A program made the position numbers and the translations under genes. 64,000 nt of DNA from Bradyrhizobium sp. CCGB01 (GTDB lineage: Bacteria > Pseudomonadota > Alphaproteobacteria > Rhizobiales > Xanthobacteraceae). The notes below the pieces were generated by a model that had not been told where the DNA came from, did no database searches, and saw nothing but the letters and a program-made list of their open reading frames with translations. Positions 8,345-16,746 of this stretch are shown piece after piece. The stretch covers positions 8,601,001 through 8,665,000 of the forward strand of contig NZ_JANADK010000001.1 in assembly GCF_024199795.1 (NCBI RefSeq), given 5' to 3'. Each line of letters begins with the position of its first letter. Position 1 is the stretch's first letter.

Positions 8345-9061
8345 CTATTCCGTCGTGCTGACTTCCCAGGTGGCGTGGCGAACGCCCGGCAGATGCTGGA
8401 GATCGGTCGCCACGACATTCAGCTCGTTCGGATCGACCGCGGTCGCGACCAGCTTGGCGACGATCTCCAGGATGTCGTCGCCGATCTCGACCACGTCCAC
8501 ATCGGCGACCGGATATTTCGCGGCCTCCAGCCTGTCGACCAGACGGTCGCGCATATCAGGCAGGGCGTCGGCCGCGACTGCGAGCTTGAAGTAGTAGGTC
8601 GCCTCCAGCGCCTTCTCGTTCAGCGGGATACGGTTGATGGCGTTGACCAGCGGCCGCAGCATGGTGTTGCCGGCGATGACGAACACGGTGAGCGCCGCGG
8701 CCTGGGCGACCATGTCGGCCCCGGCGCAGGAGCCGACCGCGGCCGAGGCCCACAGCGTCGCGGCGGTGTTGAGCCCGCGCACGTCCATGCCCTGCTTCAT
8801 GATGACGCCGGCGCCGAGGAAGCCGATGCCTGAGACGACATAGGCGATCACCCGCACCGCGCCGTCCGCACCGTCCAGATGCATGGCGAGATCGACGAAG
8901 GCGGCGGCGCCGACGGCGACCAGCACATTGGTGCGCAGGCCGGCGGTACGCTGGCGATACTGCCGCTCGGCGCCGATCAGCGTGCCCAGCACGAAGGCCG
9001 TGGTCAGGCTGACCAGCGTGTCCGCGAAGTCGGCAAGCTGGAAGGTCGTCAAAAACCGCAT
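8345..9061 (-). CDS. MgtC/SapB family inner-membrane protein (238 aa)
   Basis: The N-terminal half has four to five membrane segments with the MgtC signature: LVSLTTAFVLGTLIGAERQ, RTAGLRTNVLVAVGAA and GIGFLGAGVIMKQG. A soluble ACT-like C-terminal domain (from about residue 150) is present as in long MgtC members. Such proteins act in survival under low magnesium or acid, often by damping ATP synthase or affecting metal balance. A purine-rich aggggacc precedes the ATG. The gene follows the last zinc-operon gene by only 30 bp on the same strand, so read-through from that operon is plausible. Confidence 0.88.
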   Translation of the reverse strand: MRFLTTFQLADFADTLVSLTTAFVLGTLIGAERQYRQRTAGLRTNVLVAVGAAAFVDLAMHLDGADGAVRVIAYVVSGIGFLGAGVIMKQGMDVRGLNTAATLWASAAVGSCAGADMVAQAAALTVFVIAGNTMLRPLVNAINRIPLNEKALEATYYFKLAVAADALPDMRDRLVDRLEAAKYPVADVDVVEIGDDILEIVAKLVATAVDPNELNVVATDLQHLPGVRHATWEVSTTE

Positions 9062-9091
9062 GGTCCCCTATACGGTCAGAACCATGACAGA

Positions 9092-10111
9092 TTAAAGCTC
9101 CAGCAGGCCGCCGTCCCCACTTTCGTCGGCGAACGCCAGCAGCGTGCCCTTGGCGTTCCAGGCGAGCGCGGCCACTGGCGGCGTGCCGTTGCGGCGGACC
9201 AGGATCTCGGCGCCGTCTTCCAGACGCACCATCAGCACGGTGCCGTCGCTGTAGCCGGCGGCGAGGATGTCGTTCTTTGGATGGCAGGCGACCACCGACA
9301 CGCGCGCCTGCAGCGGCGCCAGCATCGCGGGCTCCTTGCCCATCGGGCCGTCCTTGCTGGCGAACGGCCATATGATGACGGTGTCGGCACCCGAGGTCGC
9401 CAGCCCCTTGCCGCCCGCGCTCCAGGACATCGAGCGGACGCGGCCGGGATAGCCGGTCATGCGCATGTGCCGGTTGTCGGCGAGCCGCCAGCCGTGCAGC
9501 GCCGCCTCATGCATGGTGGTGACGAGGAATTTGTTGTCAGGGCTGAAGGTGACGCCGAGATGCGAGCCCGCCCAGGGCAGGAATTCGGCTGATCCCTCCA
9601 TGTTCGGAAACCACAGCGTCGCGCCGTTGTAGTGGGCGATCGCGAGCCGCAGGCCCTTCGGCGCGAACGCGAGCCCGCCGACGGTCGAGGGCACCTCGAG
9701 CGACTTCTCCTCGGCCTTGCCGCTCTTCACGGTTGCCGTCTTGCCGGCCGACCAGGCGAAGGCACCGTCGGGATGCAGCGCCACCGCGTCGATCCAGCGC
9801 CGCTTCGGATCGGTGGCCAGCAGCGTCACCTCGCCCTTGGCGTCGAGCGCGACGACCTTGCCGTCGTCACCGCCCATGACGAGGCGCTTGCCGTCGGAGG
9901 CGGCCGAGAGAATGCCGCCGCTGTGCGCGGCAACCGTGGTGACTTCGCCCTTGCTATCAACGAACGCGACATTCTCTTCGCCGCCGACGAAGGCGGCGCG
10001 GGGGCCGAGGAAATGCACGGAGGTCACGCCCATGCCGAGCGCAACCGGCTTGACGCGGTCGGTGACGGAGACGATCGAGGCGGAATCGGGCGCGGGCGTA
10101 AACTCTTTCAT
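9092..10111 (-). CDS. WD40-repeat protein (about 339 aa)
   Basis: Beta-propeller protein made of repeated strands such as GGILSAASDGKRLVMGGDDGKVVALD, VTFSPDNKFLVTTMHEAALHGWRL and MSWSAGGKGLATSGADTVIIW; six to seven blades can be traced over the whole length. There is no signal peptide, so it is probably cytosolic. The ATG at 10111 overlaps the TGA of the COG0523 GTPase gene (gTGATGA arrangement); a GTG at 10114 is an alternative. This is tight translational coupling at the end of the zinc operon. WD40 proteins of this type are often found next to rhizobial zinc GTPases, and a scaffold or metallochaperone-partner role is inferred only from that position. Confidence 0.85.
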   Translation of the reverse strand: MKEFTPAPDSASIVSVTDRVKPVALGMGVTSVHFLGPRAAFVGGEENVAFVDSKGEVTTVAAHSGGILSAASDGKRLVMGGDDGKVVALDAKGEVTLLATDPKRRWIDAVALHPDGAFAWSAGKTATVKSGKAEEKSLEVPSTVGGLAFAPKGLRLAIAHYNGATLWFPNMEGSAEFLPWAGSHLGVTFSPDNKFLVTTMHEAALHGWRLADNRHMRMTGYPGRVRSMSWSAGGKGLATSGADTVIIWPFASKDGPMGKEPAMLAPLQARVSVVACHPKNDILAAGYSDGTVLMVRLEDGAEILVRRNGTPPVAALAWNAKGTLLAFADESGDGGLLEL

Positions 10112-11172
10112 CACGAGACGATGCAGCTCTCAAAACCCTCGCGAATGGCCTTTTCCGGCAATTCGCGACCGATGAAGACGAGACGGCTCTCACGCGGCTC
10201 GCCCTCCTTCCACTTCCGCTGGTGGTTGCCCTCCAGCATCATGTGGACACCCTGGAAGACGTAGCGGTCGTCATCGTCGTGGAAGGCGAGGATGCCCTTG
10301 GAGCGCAGGATCTTGCCGCCTTCGACCTGCACCAGGTTCTGGAGCCAGGGCATGAACACGTTGGGATCGAGCGGTTTGTCGGTCTTGAGCGACAACGACT
10401 GCATGTCCTCGTCGTGATAGTGCTTCAGGCCGTGACCATGACCGTGGCCGTGATCATGGTGATGGTGGTCGTGGCCGTGATGGTGGTGATGATCATGGTC
10501 GTGGTCATGATCGTCGGCCTCCAGGAAATCAGGCTCGATGTCGAGGATACGGTCGAGGTCGAACGCGCCGCGGTCGAGCACGTCCGCCAGCGCCACCGAG
10601 CAGCGCTCGGTACGATGCAGCTTGGCATAGGGGTTGATGCCGCGGATGCGGGCCTCGACCTCGGCAAGCTCGGGCTTGGTGACGAGATCGGTCTTGTTCA
10701 GCACGATGACGTCGGCAAACGCGATCTGGTTCTTGGCCTCCGGCGCGTCCTTGAGCCGGTCGGACAGCCATTTGGCGTCGGCGACGGTGACGACGGCGTC
10801 GAGCCGGGCGTTCTTCTGGACGTCCTCGTCGACGAAGAAGGTCTGGGCGACGGGCGCGGGATCGGCAAGGCCGGTGGTCTCGACGATGATGGCGTCGAAC
10901 TTGCCCTTGCGCTTCATCAGGCCGTCCATGATGCGGACGAGGTCGCCGCGCACGGTGCAGCAGATGCAGCCGTTGTTCATCTCGAACACTTCCTCATCGG
11001 CGCCGATGATGAGGTCGTTGTCGATGCCGATCTCGCCGAATTCGTTGACGATGACGGCGTATTTCTTGCCGTGGTTTTCCGACAGGATGCGGTTCAGGAG
11101 CGTGGTCTTGCCGGCACCGAGATAGCCGGTGAGGACGGTCACGGGAATTTTCTGGGAGGTCACTTCAGACAT
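10111..11172 (-). CDS. COG0523 (CobW/G3E family) zinc-linked GTPase with His-rich loop (353 aa)
   Basis: Metallochaperone GTPase thought to deliver zinc to client proteins under zinc limitation. Walker A is GYLGAGKTT (residues 16-24); the hallmark CICC metal site is at 69-72 (NNGCICCTVRGD). Switch and base-recognition motifs are ETTGLADP and VLNKTDL. A histidine-aspartate-rich linker (about residues 223-252, alternating HD, HH and GH) precedes the C-terminal CobW_C domain. I set the start at ATG 11172 (MSEVTSQKIP); an extended frame to 11238 runs into znuA. It follows znuABC and the Zur site, so it belongs to the zinc subset of COG0523 and not the cobalamin subset. Confidence 0.93.
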   Translation of the reverse strand: MSEVTSQKIPVTVLTGYLGAGKTTLLNRILSENHGKKYAVIVNEFGEIGIDNDLIIGADEEVFEMNNGCICCTVRGDLVRIMDGLMKRKGKFDAIIVETTGLADPAPVAQTFFVDEDVQKNARLDAVVTVADAKWLSDRLKDAPEAKNQIAFADVIVLNKTDLVTKPELAEVEARIRGINPYAKLHRTERCSVALADVLDRGAFDLDRILDIEPDFLEADDHDHDHDHHHHHGHDHHHHDHGHGHGHGLKHYHDEDMQSLSLKTDKPLDPNVFMPWLQNLVQVEGGKILRSKGILAFHDDDDRYVFQGVHMMLEGNHQRKWKEGEPRESRLVFIGRELPEKAIREGFESCIVS

Positions 11173-11227
11173 AACAACTCCGGACTTCGGGCTTTTTCGC
11201 GCGACGCCAGGCGGGGTGGCCCCTGCC

Positions 11228-12097
11228 CTAATGGTCAAGCGCGCTGGTCAGCGCCTTTATATTGTGCCTGACCATGTCAATGTAAGTGGGTGCAGGCCCC
11301 TTTTCGCCGGTCAAACCGTCCGAAATCAGGGTCCCGCCGACCTTTGCGCCGGTCTCGGCCGCGATCCGCCGGATCAGGCGGTCGTCGCTGATATTTTCCA
11401 GAAATACCGCCGGAATCCTCGCGGCCTTGATCTGGCCAATGATGGCCGCGATGTCCCGGGCGCTGGGCTCGGTTTCGGTCGAGACGCCCAGGGGGGCCAC
11501 GAACTGGACGCCATATTCGGCGGCGAAATAGCCAAAGGCATCGTGGGTCGAGATCACCTTGCGCCGCTCGGGCGGGATCTTGGCCACGGCCTCGCGGACC
11601 TCACGGTCGAGCGCCTCGAGCTTGTCCAGATAGGCCTTGGCCTGAGTGCGGAAGAACTCCGCGTCGTCAGGGTCGGCCGCAGCCAGCGCGTTGGCGATGT
11701 CGGTCACGTAGATCTTGGCATTCGGCACGGACTGCCAGGCGTGGGGATCGGCGGCCGAGCCGAGTTTTAGCGGCGCGATGCCGGCGCTTGCGGTGACGAC
11801 TTGCGCCTTGGCGCCGGACGACTGCACGAGACGCGGCAGCCAGCCTTCGAGGCCGAGCCCGTTGACGATGACGAGCTTCGCGTCCGCGATTCGCTTCGCA
11901 TCACCAGGCGCCGGCGTGTAGACGTGGACGTCGCTGTCGGCGCCGACCAGCGTGGTCAGGTTGATCCGGTCGCCGCCGACATTGCGGACGAAGTCGGCAA
12001 GGATCGAGAAGCTCGCGACGACGTTGAGCCGCTCGGCGGCATGCAGCGGCGCGGCGATCAGCAGCAGGGCAAAGACGAGAAGGAAGCGCATCCTCAC
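11228..12097 (-). CDS. znuA: zinc ABC transporter, periplasmic metal-binding protein (ZnuA-type, 289 aa)
   Basis: Cluster A-I solute-binding protein. A signal peptide with cleavage after PLHAA (about residues 1-20) exports it to the periplasm. Expected metal ligands are visible: His in DSDVHVYTP, His in ADPHAW, Glu in STETEPS and Asp in LISDGL. The His-rich loop seen in many ZnuA proteins is absent; the His-rich element of this operon sits instead in the small first gene. The start overlaps the znuB stop by 4 bp; ATG 12091 is an alternative. Zinc is preferred over manganese from the Zur-like site and the COG0523 neighbour. Confidence 0.88.
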   Translation of the reverse strand: MRMRFLLVFALLLIAAPLHAAERLNVVASFSILADFVRNVGGDRINLTTLVGADSDVHVYTPAPGDAKRIADAKLVIVNGLGLEGWLPRLVQSSGAKAQVVTASAGIAPLKLGSAADPHAWQSVPNAKIYVTDIANALAAADPDDAEFFRTQAKAYLDKLEALDREVREAVAKIPPERRKVISTHDAFGYFAAEYGVQFVAPLGVSTETEPSARDIAAIIGQIKAARIPAVFLENISDDRLIRRIAAETGAKVGGTLISDGLTGEKGPAPTYIDMVRHNIKALTSALDH

Positions 12098-12963
12098 GCC
12101 TCCAGATGCCGGCCGGGAAACATCTGCCTGACGACGCCGCCGACGCGGCCGAACAGCACGGAGACGATGTAGATCCCCGTCGCGACCAGGATGATCGCGG
12201 GGCCTGAAGGCACGCGGGTCTGGAACGACAGCACGAGGCCGGCATAGCCCGAGACAGCGGCGGCGACGACCGCGATGCAGATCATGACGGTGAGGTCGCG
12301 CGACCAGAACCGCGCAATGCCCGCCGGCAAAATCATCAATCCCACCGCCAGCAGCGTGCCGAGCGCCTGAAAGCCGTTGACGAGGTTGATCACGACCAGC
12401 GCGAGAAAGGCGAGATGCGCCGGCCCACCGGCGCGGCTGACCGTGCGCAGAAACAGCGGATCGACGCTCTCGATCACCAGCGGCCGATAGATCACCGCGA
12501 GCACCAGCAGCGTCACCGTGGCGTTGAAGGCGACCACCAGCAATGTCTGGTCGTCCATCGCGAGGATGTTGCCGAACAGCACGTGCAACAGGTCGATGTT
12601 GGTGCCCTTGATCGAGACGATGGTGACGCCGAGCGCCAGCGAGGCCAGATAGAAGGTCGCGAGCGAGGCGTCCTCCTTCAGCCCGGTCGAACGCGCGACG
12701 ACGCCGGCGAGGATCGCGACGGCAAAGCCGGCGATCAGGCCGCCGGCCGTCATCGCGAACAGATTGAGGCCGGAGAGCAGGAAGCCTACGGCCGCGCCGG
12801 GCAGGATCGCATGCGCCATGGCATCGCCGACGAGGCTCATCCGCCGCAGCATCAGGAACACGCCTATCGGCGCACCCGCCAGCGACAGCGCTATCACGGC
12901 GGCGAGCGCCCGCCGCATGAACTCGAATTCGGTGAACGGGCCGATCAGCGCGTCATAGACCAT
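12094..12963 (-). CDS. znuB: zinc ABC transporter permease (ZnuB-type, 289 aa)
   Basis: ABC-3 family membrane subunit with about eight hydrophobic segments. Family segments visible are MRRMSLVGDAMAHAILPGAA (coupling region to the ATPase), EDASLATFYLASLALGV and LLAVGLMILPAGIARFW. It ends four bases into znuA (ATGA-type overlap) and starts 6 bp after znuC, so translation of the three subunits is coupled. Confidence 0.9.
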   Translation of the reverse strand: MVYDALIGPFTEFEFMRRALAAVIALSLAGAPIGVFLMLRRMSLVGDAMAHAILPGAAVGFLLSGLNLFAMTAGGLIAGFAVAILAGVVARSTGLKEDASLATFYLASLALGVTIVSIKGTNIDLLHVLFGNILAMDDQTLLVVAFNATVTLLVLAVIYRPLVIESVDPLFLRTVSRAGGPAHLAFLALVVINLVNGFQALGTLLAVGLMILPAGIARFWSRDLTVMICIAVVAAAVSGYAGLVLSFQTRVPSGPAIILVATGIYIVSVLFGRVGGVVRQMFPGRHLEA

Positions 12964-12969
12964 CTGTGA

Positions 12970-13728
12970 TCACGCCGCCCGCGAACCGACTTCGTCAGCC
13001 GCGCACGCAGCGGCACTGTCGTCAAAGGCCTCGCACATCCGCATCGCAACCATCAGATTTTCGGGCGTCAGCACCTCCGCCGTCGGGCCCCACGCCACGG
13101 GACCGCGCGCCAGCACCAGGGTCTCGGTGAAATGGTTGCGCACCATCTCCATGTCGTGCAGCGCGGCGAGCACGGTGCGGCCCTCGCCGTGCCAGTGCTT
13201 CACCAGCGCGAGCAGGTCGGTCGTGGTCTTGCTGTCGATGGCGTTGAAGGGCTCGTCGAGCACGATCAGGCGTGCATCCTGGAGCAGCACGCGCGCGAAC
13301 AGCACGCGCTGCATCTGCCCGCCCGAGAGCGTGCCAATGGGGCGGTTCTCGAAGCCATTGAGGCCGACGGCTGCGATCGCGCGCAAGATCTTCCCGCGGG
13401 CGGCCTTGCCGATGCCGCCGAACAGGCCGGTGCCGCGCCACAGCCCGGTGCCGACGAAATCGAACACCGAGATCGGGAAGCTGCGGTCGATCTCCGCGCT
13501 CTGCGGCAGATAGGCGATGTCCCTGCTGTCGAGCCCGCCAAGATGGATGCTGCCGTCGAGCGGCCGGACAATGCCGACGATGCCGCGCAGCAGCGTCGAT
13601 TTGCCGGCGCCGTTCGGGCCGATCACGGCAACCAGCGCACCGGCGGCGACCTCGCCGTTGAGATGATGCACGGCCGGATGGCGGTCATAGCCGAGCGTGA
13701 CATTGTGAAAGTGCAGCGCCGCCGCCAT
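12970..13728 (-). CDS. znuC: zinc ABC transporter ATP-binding protein (ZnuC-type, 252 aa)
   Basis: ABC ATPase. Walker A is GPNGAGKST (residues 37-45), the Q-loop is in DIAYLPQSAEID, the signature is LSGGQMQR, Walker B is LIVLDEPFN, and the H-loop is in AALHDME. The ATG at 13728 has gaggtg about 4 nt upstream; a GTG at 13734 overlapping the upstream stop is the alternative. It follows the His-rich peptide gene with essentially no gap and precedes znuB by 6 bp. Confidence 0.9.
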   Translation of the reverse strand: MAAALHFHNVTLGYDRHPAVHHLNGEVAAGALVAVIGPNGAGKSTLLRGIVGIVRPLDGSIHLGGLDSRDIAYLPQSAEIDRSFPISVFDFVGTGLWRGTGLFGGIGKAARGKILRAIAAVGLNGFENRPIGTLSGGQMQRVLFARVLLQDARLIVLDEPFNAIDSKTTTDLLALVKHWHGEGRTVLAALHDMEMVRNHFTETLVLARGPVAWGPTAEVLTPENLMVAMRMCEAFDDSAAACAADEVGSRAA

Positions 13729-13730
13729 GG

Positions 13731-13979
13731 TCACCTCATCGCCAGGAAGACCACGCCCCAGAGCACGGCGCAGACGGCAAGTGCGGCCGCGAGGCGGCCC
13801 GCCAAGGTCATGCGCAGGATCGACCAGGGCGCGTCCTGGGCCGGATGCGGCGAGGCCGCATCGTGGACATGGGCGTGGGTGTGGTCGTGCCCGTGCGAAT
13901 GCCCGTGGTCGTGGGTATGGCCGTGGGAGTGGCCATGAGCATGGTCGTGATGATGGGCGTGGGACGCGGCGGGAACCAT
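13731..13979 (-). CDS. histidine-rich single-pass membrane peptide, first gene of the zinc operon (82 aa)
   Basis: Residues 7-39 hold 18 histidines, mostly alternating with D, G, S, T or A (HAHHHDHAHGHSHGHTHDHG type), then H45. After a short linker (PAQDAPWS) comes one hydrophobic helix, about residues 60-80, ending in MR. This is a zinc-binding tail fixed to the membrane. I recognise no named family. Being first behind a Zur-like site and fused by overlap to znuC suggests it captures zinc for the transporter or holds it in reserve. Which side of the membrane the His tail faces is unclear. The only in-frame Met early enough is 13979, just 9 nt from the Zur palindrome. Confidence 0.8.
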   Translation of the reverse strand: MVPAASHAHHHDHAHGHSHGHTHDHGHSHGHDHTHAHVHDAASPHPAQDAPWSILRMTLAGRLAAALAVCAVLWGVVFLAMR

Positions 13980-13988
13980 GCCGAAGAC

Positions 13989-14001
13989 GTTATATTATAA
14001 C
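13989..14001 (-). promoter_or_regulatory. Zur box overlapping the zinc operon promoter
   Basis: Perfect 13-bp palindrome gttatattataac (6-1-6), matching the core of the proteobacterial Zur operator. On the minus strand it contains TATAAT (13999 down to 13994), a perfect -10 hexamer, so Zur bound here would block RNA polymerase. Expected transcription would begin around 13987, leaving a leader of only about 8 nt before the ATG at 13979. I see no good -35. Confidence 0.82.
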
Positions 14002-14023
14002 ATTACGCCTGTCCACGGCCGGC

Positions 14024-14524
14024 TCAGGGCTTGCCGATCACCATCGCGATGGCGGCGGCGACGAAGGGGAACGGCACCGAGACGGCGCAGCGGAACCAGA
14101 CGAAGCGGGCCGGCATGAACGGAATTTCCCACAAGATCACCCGCTGGAAGGCGAACAGGGCCCAGGCGACGACATAGGCGACCACCTGGGGCACGCCGCC
14201 CCCGGATTTCAGCGCCACAGTGCCGATGGAGAAGCCGATCACAGGCCCGCCCGGCGTGGCGGCGCCGGCGACCACGGCGCTCGCAACCCCGAGCCAGCCG
14301 CTGTCCGGCCCGAGCCAGCCGGTGATCACCTCCTGCGGGATGATGGCGGCGATGTAGCCGGAGCCGATCACGCCCAGCGCAATCCGCGGCACGATGTTGA
14401 TGAAGTCCATCGAGCCTTCGCGCAGCGAGGCCTTGAACACCGGAGGGCCGCGGCGGAAGGCGATCAGGCCGACGCCGAACACCGAGCCCCACAACAGGAT
14501 GTCGATGAGAAGCGCGGCGCTCAA
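14024..14524 (-). CDS. COG0701 (YraQ-like) permease half, second of a pair (166 aa)
   Basis: Multi-pass protein with four to five membrane segments. The small-residue motif GAATPGGPVIGFSIG (about residues 90-105) and the WEIPFMPARFVWFR end match those of its upstream partner (LPGGPFTAYPVAS and WEIPIMGTDFTLWR), so the two proteins are homologous halves. The family is described as predicted permeases of unknown substrate. The ATG at 14524 overlaps the stop of the partner by 4 bp. It ends 23 bp before the Zur palindrome. Confidence 0.78.
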   Translation of the reverse strand: MSAALLIDILLWGSVFGVGLIAFRRGPPVFKASLREGSMDFINIVPRIALGVIGSGYIAAIIPQEVITGWLGPDSGWLGVASAVVAGAATPGGPVIGFSIGTVALKSGGGVPQVVAYVVAWALFAFQRVILWEIPFMPARFVWFRCAVSVPFPFVAAAIAMVIGKP

Positions 14525-15132
14525 GTCTCGTCATCCTTCGCGGCCGGCTGCGGATAGACCCGGACATAGACGAAGCGGCCGAGCGCGCCGGCGAGCACCG
14601 GCAGCGGCAGCGAGATCAGGATCCGCCACAGCGTGAAGTCGGTGCCCATGATCGGGATTTCCCAGGCCACCGCCCGGCCGTAGCCGATCAGGGTCCAGCT
14701 CACGACCATGGCGATGGTGGCGCCGAAATCGGCGCCGACCGCGAGCAGCGCGCTCGCCACCGGATAGGCGGTGAAGGGTCCGCCCGGGAGAATTGCGCCG
14801 AAGGCCGTGCCGATCAGAAGACCCATCAGGCCGGATTTCGGCCCGAGCGAGCGCGAGACTTTTTCGTGCGGCAGGATTTCGGAGATGAAGGCCCCGAGCA
14901 GGCAGCCCGCCAGCACGCGCGGCAGGATGCCGCCGAACAGCGAGAGGTCGTGCGTGAGAATCTCAAGGACACCGTCGGTGCCGTCACGGCGCCAGACCAG
15001 GCCCGCGCTCACCGCCACCAGCGCCGCGATGATGATGGTCGACCAGCCGATCGGCTTGCGCACACGCCCCGGCCGCGGCTCGGACTCCGCGTCCTCGGCA
15101 GGCGCCGGATTGTTCGGGGAAGGTTCTGACAA
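14521..15132 (-). CDS. COG0701 (YraQ-like) permease half, first of a pair (about 203 aa)
   Basis: A charged, proline-rich cytosolic N-terminus precedes about five membrane segments; motifs FISEILPHEKVSRSLG and ILPGGPFTAYPV are typical of the family. The start is uncertain: no ATG occurs in frame, and the TTG at 15132 (LSEPSPNNPA) is the most reasonable choice. The frame continues upstream into the sod gene region, but a start there would overlap the terminator. Full-length COG0701 proteins are single chains of about 300-350 aa, so a two-gene, overlapping arrangement suggests a split or heterodimeric permease. The substrate is not known. Confidence 0.7.
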   Translation of the reverse strand: MSEPSPNNPAPAEDAESEPRPGRVRKPIGWSTIIIAALVAVSAGLVWRRDGTDGVLEILTHDLSLFGGILPRVLAGCLLGAFISEILPHEKVSRSLGPKSGLMGLLIGTAFGAILPGGPFTAYPVASALLAVGADFGATIAMVVSWTLIGYGRAVAWEIPIMGTDFTLWRILISLPLPVLAGALGRFVYVRVYPQPAAKDDET

Positions 15133-15249
15133 CGGGTGTGGGGCGGCTCGAGGGTGATGCCCATCCTGATTAAGGGTGCCGCCGAGGTGATGCAAACGGT
15201 ACGATGACAGACCTGTGCGCGCACCGCGCAGGGCAATTCCGCACAGCAA

Positions 15250-15277
15250 AAAGGCGGCCGCGTGAGCGACCGCCTTT
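15250..15277 (-). terminator. terminator of sodB
   Basis: Eight-pair outer stem (aaaggcgg at 15250-15257 with ccgccttt at 15270-15277). On the minus strand it is followed by a T-run, as expected for an intrinsic terminator just after the superoxide dismutase gene. Confidence 0.75.
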
Positions 15278-15305
15278 CTCGATGTCGTCAGTCCGAGGCG
15301 ACGAC

Positions 15306-15902
15306 TTACGCCTTGTTGAACAGGGACTCGACGTATTCCCAGTTCACGAGGTTCTCGACGAACGCCTTCAGATAGTCCGGACGGCGGTTGCGATAGTCGA
15401 TGTAGTAGGAGTGCTCCCAGACGTCGCAGCCGAGGATCGGCGTGGCGCCGTGCACCAGCGGATTCTCGCCGTTCGGGGTCTTGGAGATTTCGAGCTTGCC
15501 GTTCTTGACCTGGAGCCAGCACCAGCCGGAGCCGAACTGGCCGACGCCGGCCGCCTGGAAGTCGGTCTTGAACTTCTCGAAGCCGCCGAGGTCCTCGTTG
15601 ATCTTCTTCTCGAGCTTGCCGGGCAGCTTGGTGCCGCCACCGTTGGGCTTCATCCAGCTCCAGAAGTGGATGTGGTTGTAGTGCTGACCGGCATTGTTGA
15701 ACACGGCGGGGTTCTTGCCGAACGAGCCCTTGACGATCTCCTCAAGGGACTTGCCTTCCCATTCGGTCCCCTTGAGCGCGTTATTGCCGTTGGTGACGTA
15801 GGCCTGATGATGCTTGTCGTGGTGGAATTCCAGCGTCTCCTTCGACATGAACTGGCCGAGGGCGTCATAGGCGTAAGGGAGGGGGGGCAGCGTAAAGGTC
15901 AT
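15306..15902 (-). CDS. sodB: superoxide dismutase, iron type (198 aa)
   Basis: Dismutates superoxide to oxygen and peroxide in the cytoplasm. Metal ligands are His27 (EFHHDKHH), His in NNAGQHYNHIHFW, and Asp and His in DVWEHSYY. The Gln in NNAGQ and the following QFGSGWCWL fit the Fe or cambialistic type and not the strict Mn type. There is no signal peptide. It has its own terminator and a 234-bp upstream gap, so it is probably monocistronic. Confidence 0.95.
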   Translation of the reverse strand: MTFTLPPLPYAYDALGQFMSKETLEFHHDKHHQAYVTNGNNALKGTEWEGKSLEEIVKGSFGKNPAVFNNAGQHYNHIHFWSWMKPNGGGTKLPGKLEKKINEDLGGFEKFKTDFQAAGVGQFGSGWCWLQVKNGKLEISKTPNGENPLVHGATPILGCDVWEHSYYIDYRNRRPDYLKAFVENLVNWEYVESLFNKA

Positions 15903-16136
15903 GGGTTGTTGTCCGCGACTGATGGGGAACTGGCTTAACGGCGACTCTTATAGAAGGTTCCAGGGCCGTTAAATACCGCCAATTTGCGAAAATGCCAGAT
16001 GCGGCGGTTTGGCCGGATTGCATAAAAACATCGCGAGCCTGAGGGGCGCTTCAACCCGTCCGTAAAATATCATTGCCTTTGAGGCGCTTATGGCAGAACG
16101 AACGCACCACGGCGCGGAGATGCGAAAGAGAGCACG

Positions 16137-16664
16137 ATGAGCATCGAGATCGACATTTTGAACGGCGATGCTTCCTGGCGCATCGCGGAGCCGCTGCATC
16201 AGGCGGTCTGGGGACCGCAGATGGTCGCAGACAAGCCCTGGGCCAATGTCAAATGGGCCAATGCCGATTTGCGTGTGCTGATCGAGACGCCCGAGGACGG
16301 CCTCGTCTGCCATGTCGGCATCTACTTCCGCACCATCACCTGGAACGGGCAGAAGGTGCATATCGGCGGCATCGGCGGGGTCTGCACGCGCGAGGACCGG
16401 CGCGGCCGCGGTTATGCGACGGTGGCGATCGACGCGGCCGTGCATACCATGCGCGCCAACGAGGCCGTTCGCTTCGCGCTGCTGTTCTGCGAACCACACA
16501 ATTTTGCATTCTACCAGACCCGAAGCTGGCTGCCCTTCCAAGGCGAGGTCTATTGCGAGCAGCCGGAGGGGCGGATCCGCTTCACCCACATGGCGCCCTA
16601 CGTCTTCAACATCGTCCGCGCGCCGACGCTGGGCACCATCGACCTATGCGGCCTGCCCTGGTGA
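16137..16664 (+). CDS. GNAT family N-acetyltransferase (175 aa)
   Basis: The acetyl-CoA site is IGGIGGVCTREDRRGRGYAT (about residues 77-96), with the Q/RxxGxG/A pattern as RRGRGYA; LLFCEPHNFAFYQ follows in the last conserved segment. The first strand IDILNGDASWRIAEPLHQAVW is typical of aminoglycoside-acetyltransferase-like (Eis/AAC) members. The substrate is unknown. It stands alone between sodB (divergent) and the MATE exporter. Confidence 0.78.
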   Translation: MSIEIDILNGDASWRIAEPLHQAVWGPQMVADKPWANVKWANADLRVLIETPEDGLVCHVGIYFRTITWNGQKVHIGGIGGVCTREDRRGRGYATVAIDAAVHTMRANEAVRFALLFCEPHNFAFYQTRSWLPFQGEVYCEQPEGRIRFTHMAPYVFNIVRAPTLGTIDLCGLPW

Positions 16665-16746
16665 GCCCTGCGTGAGCGAAGGACTGGCGCGAAGGTGCTG
16701 CGCCCTATAAAATGTCGATCATCATCCAATATTCCGCCCGGTGAAC

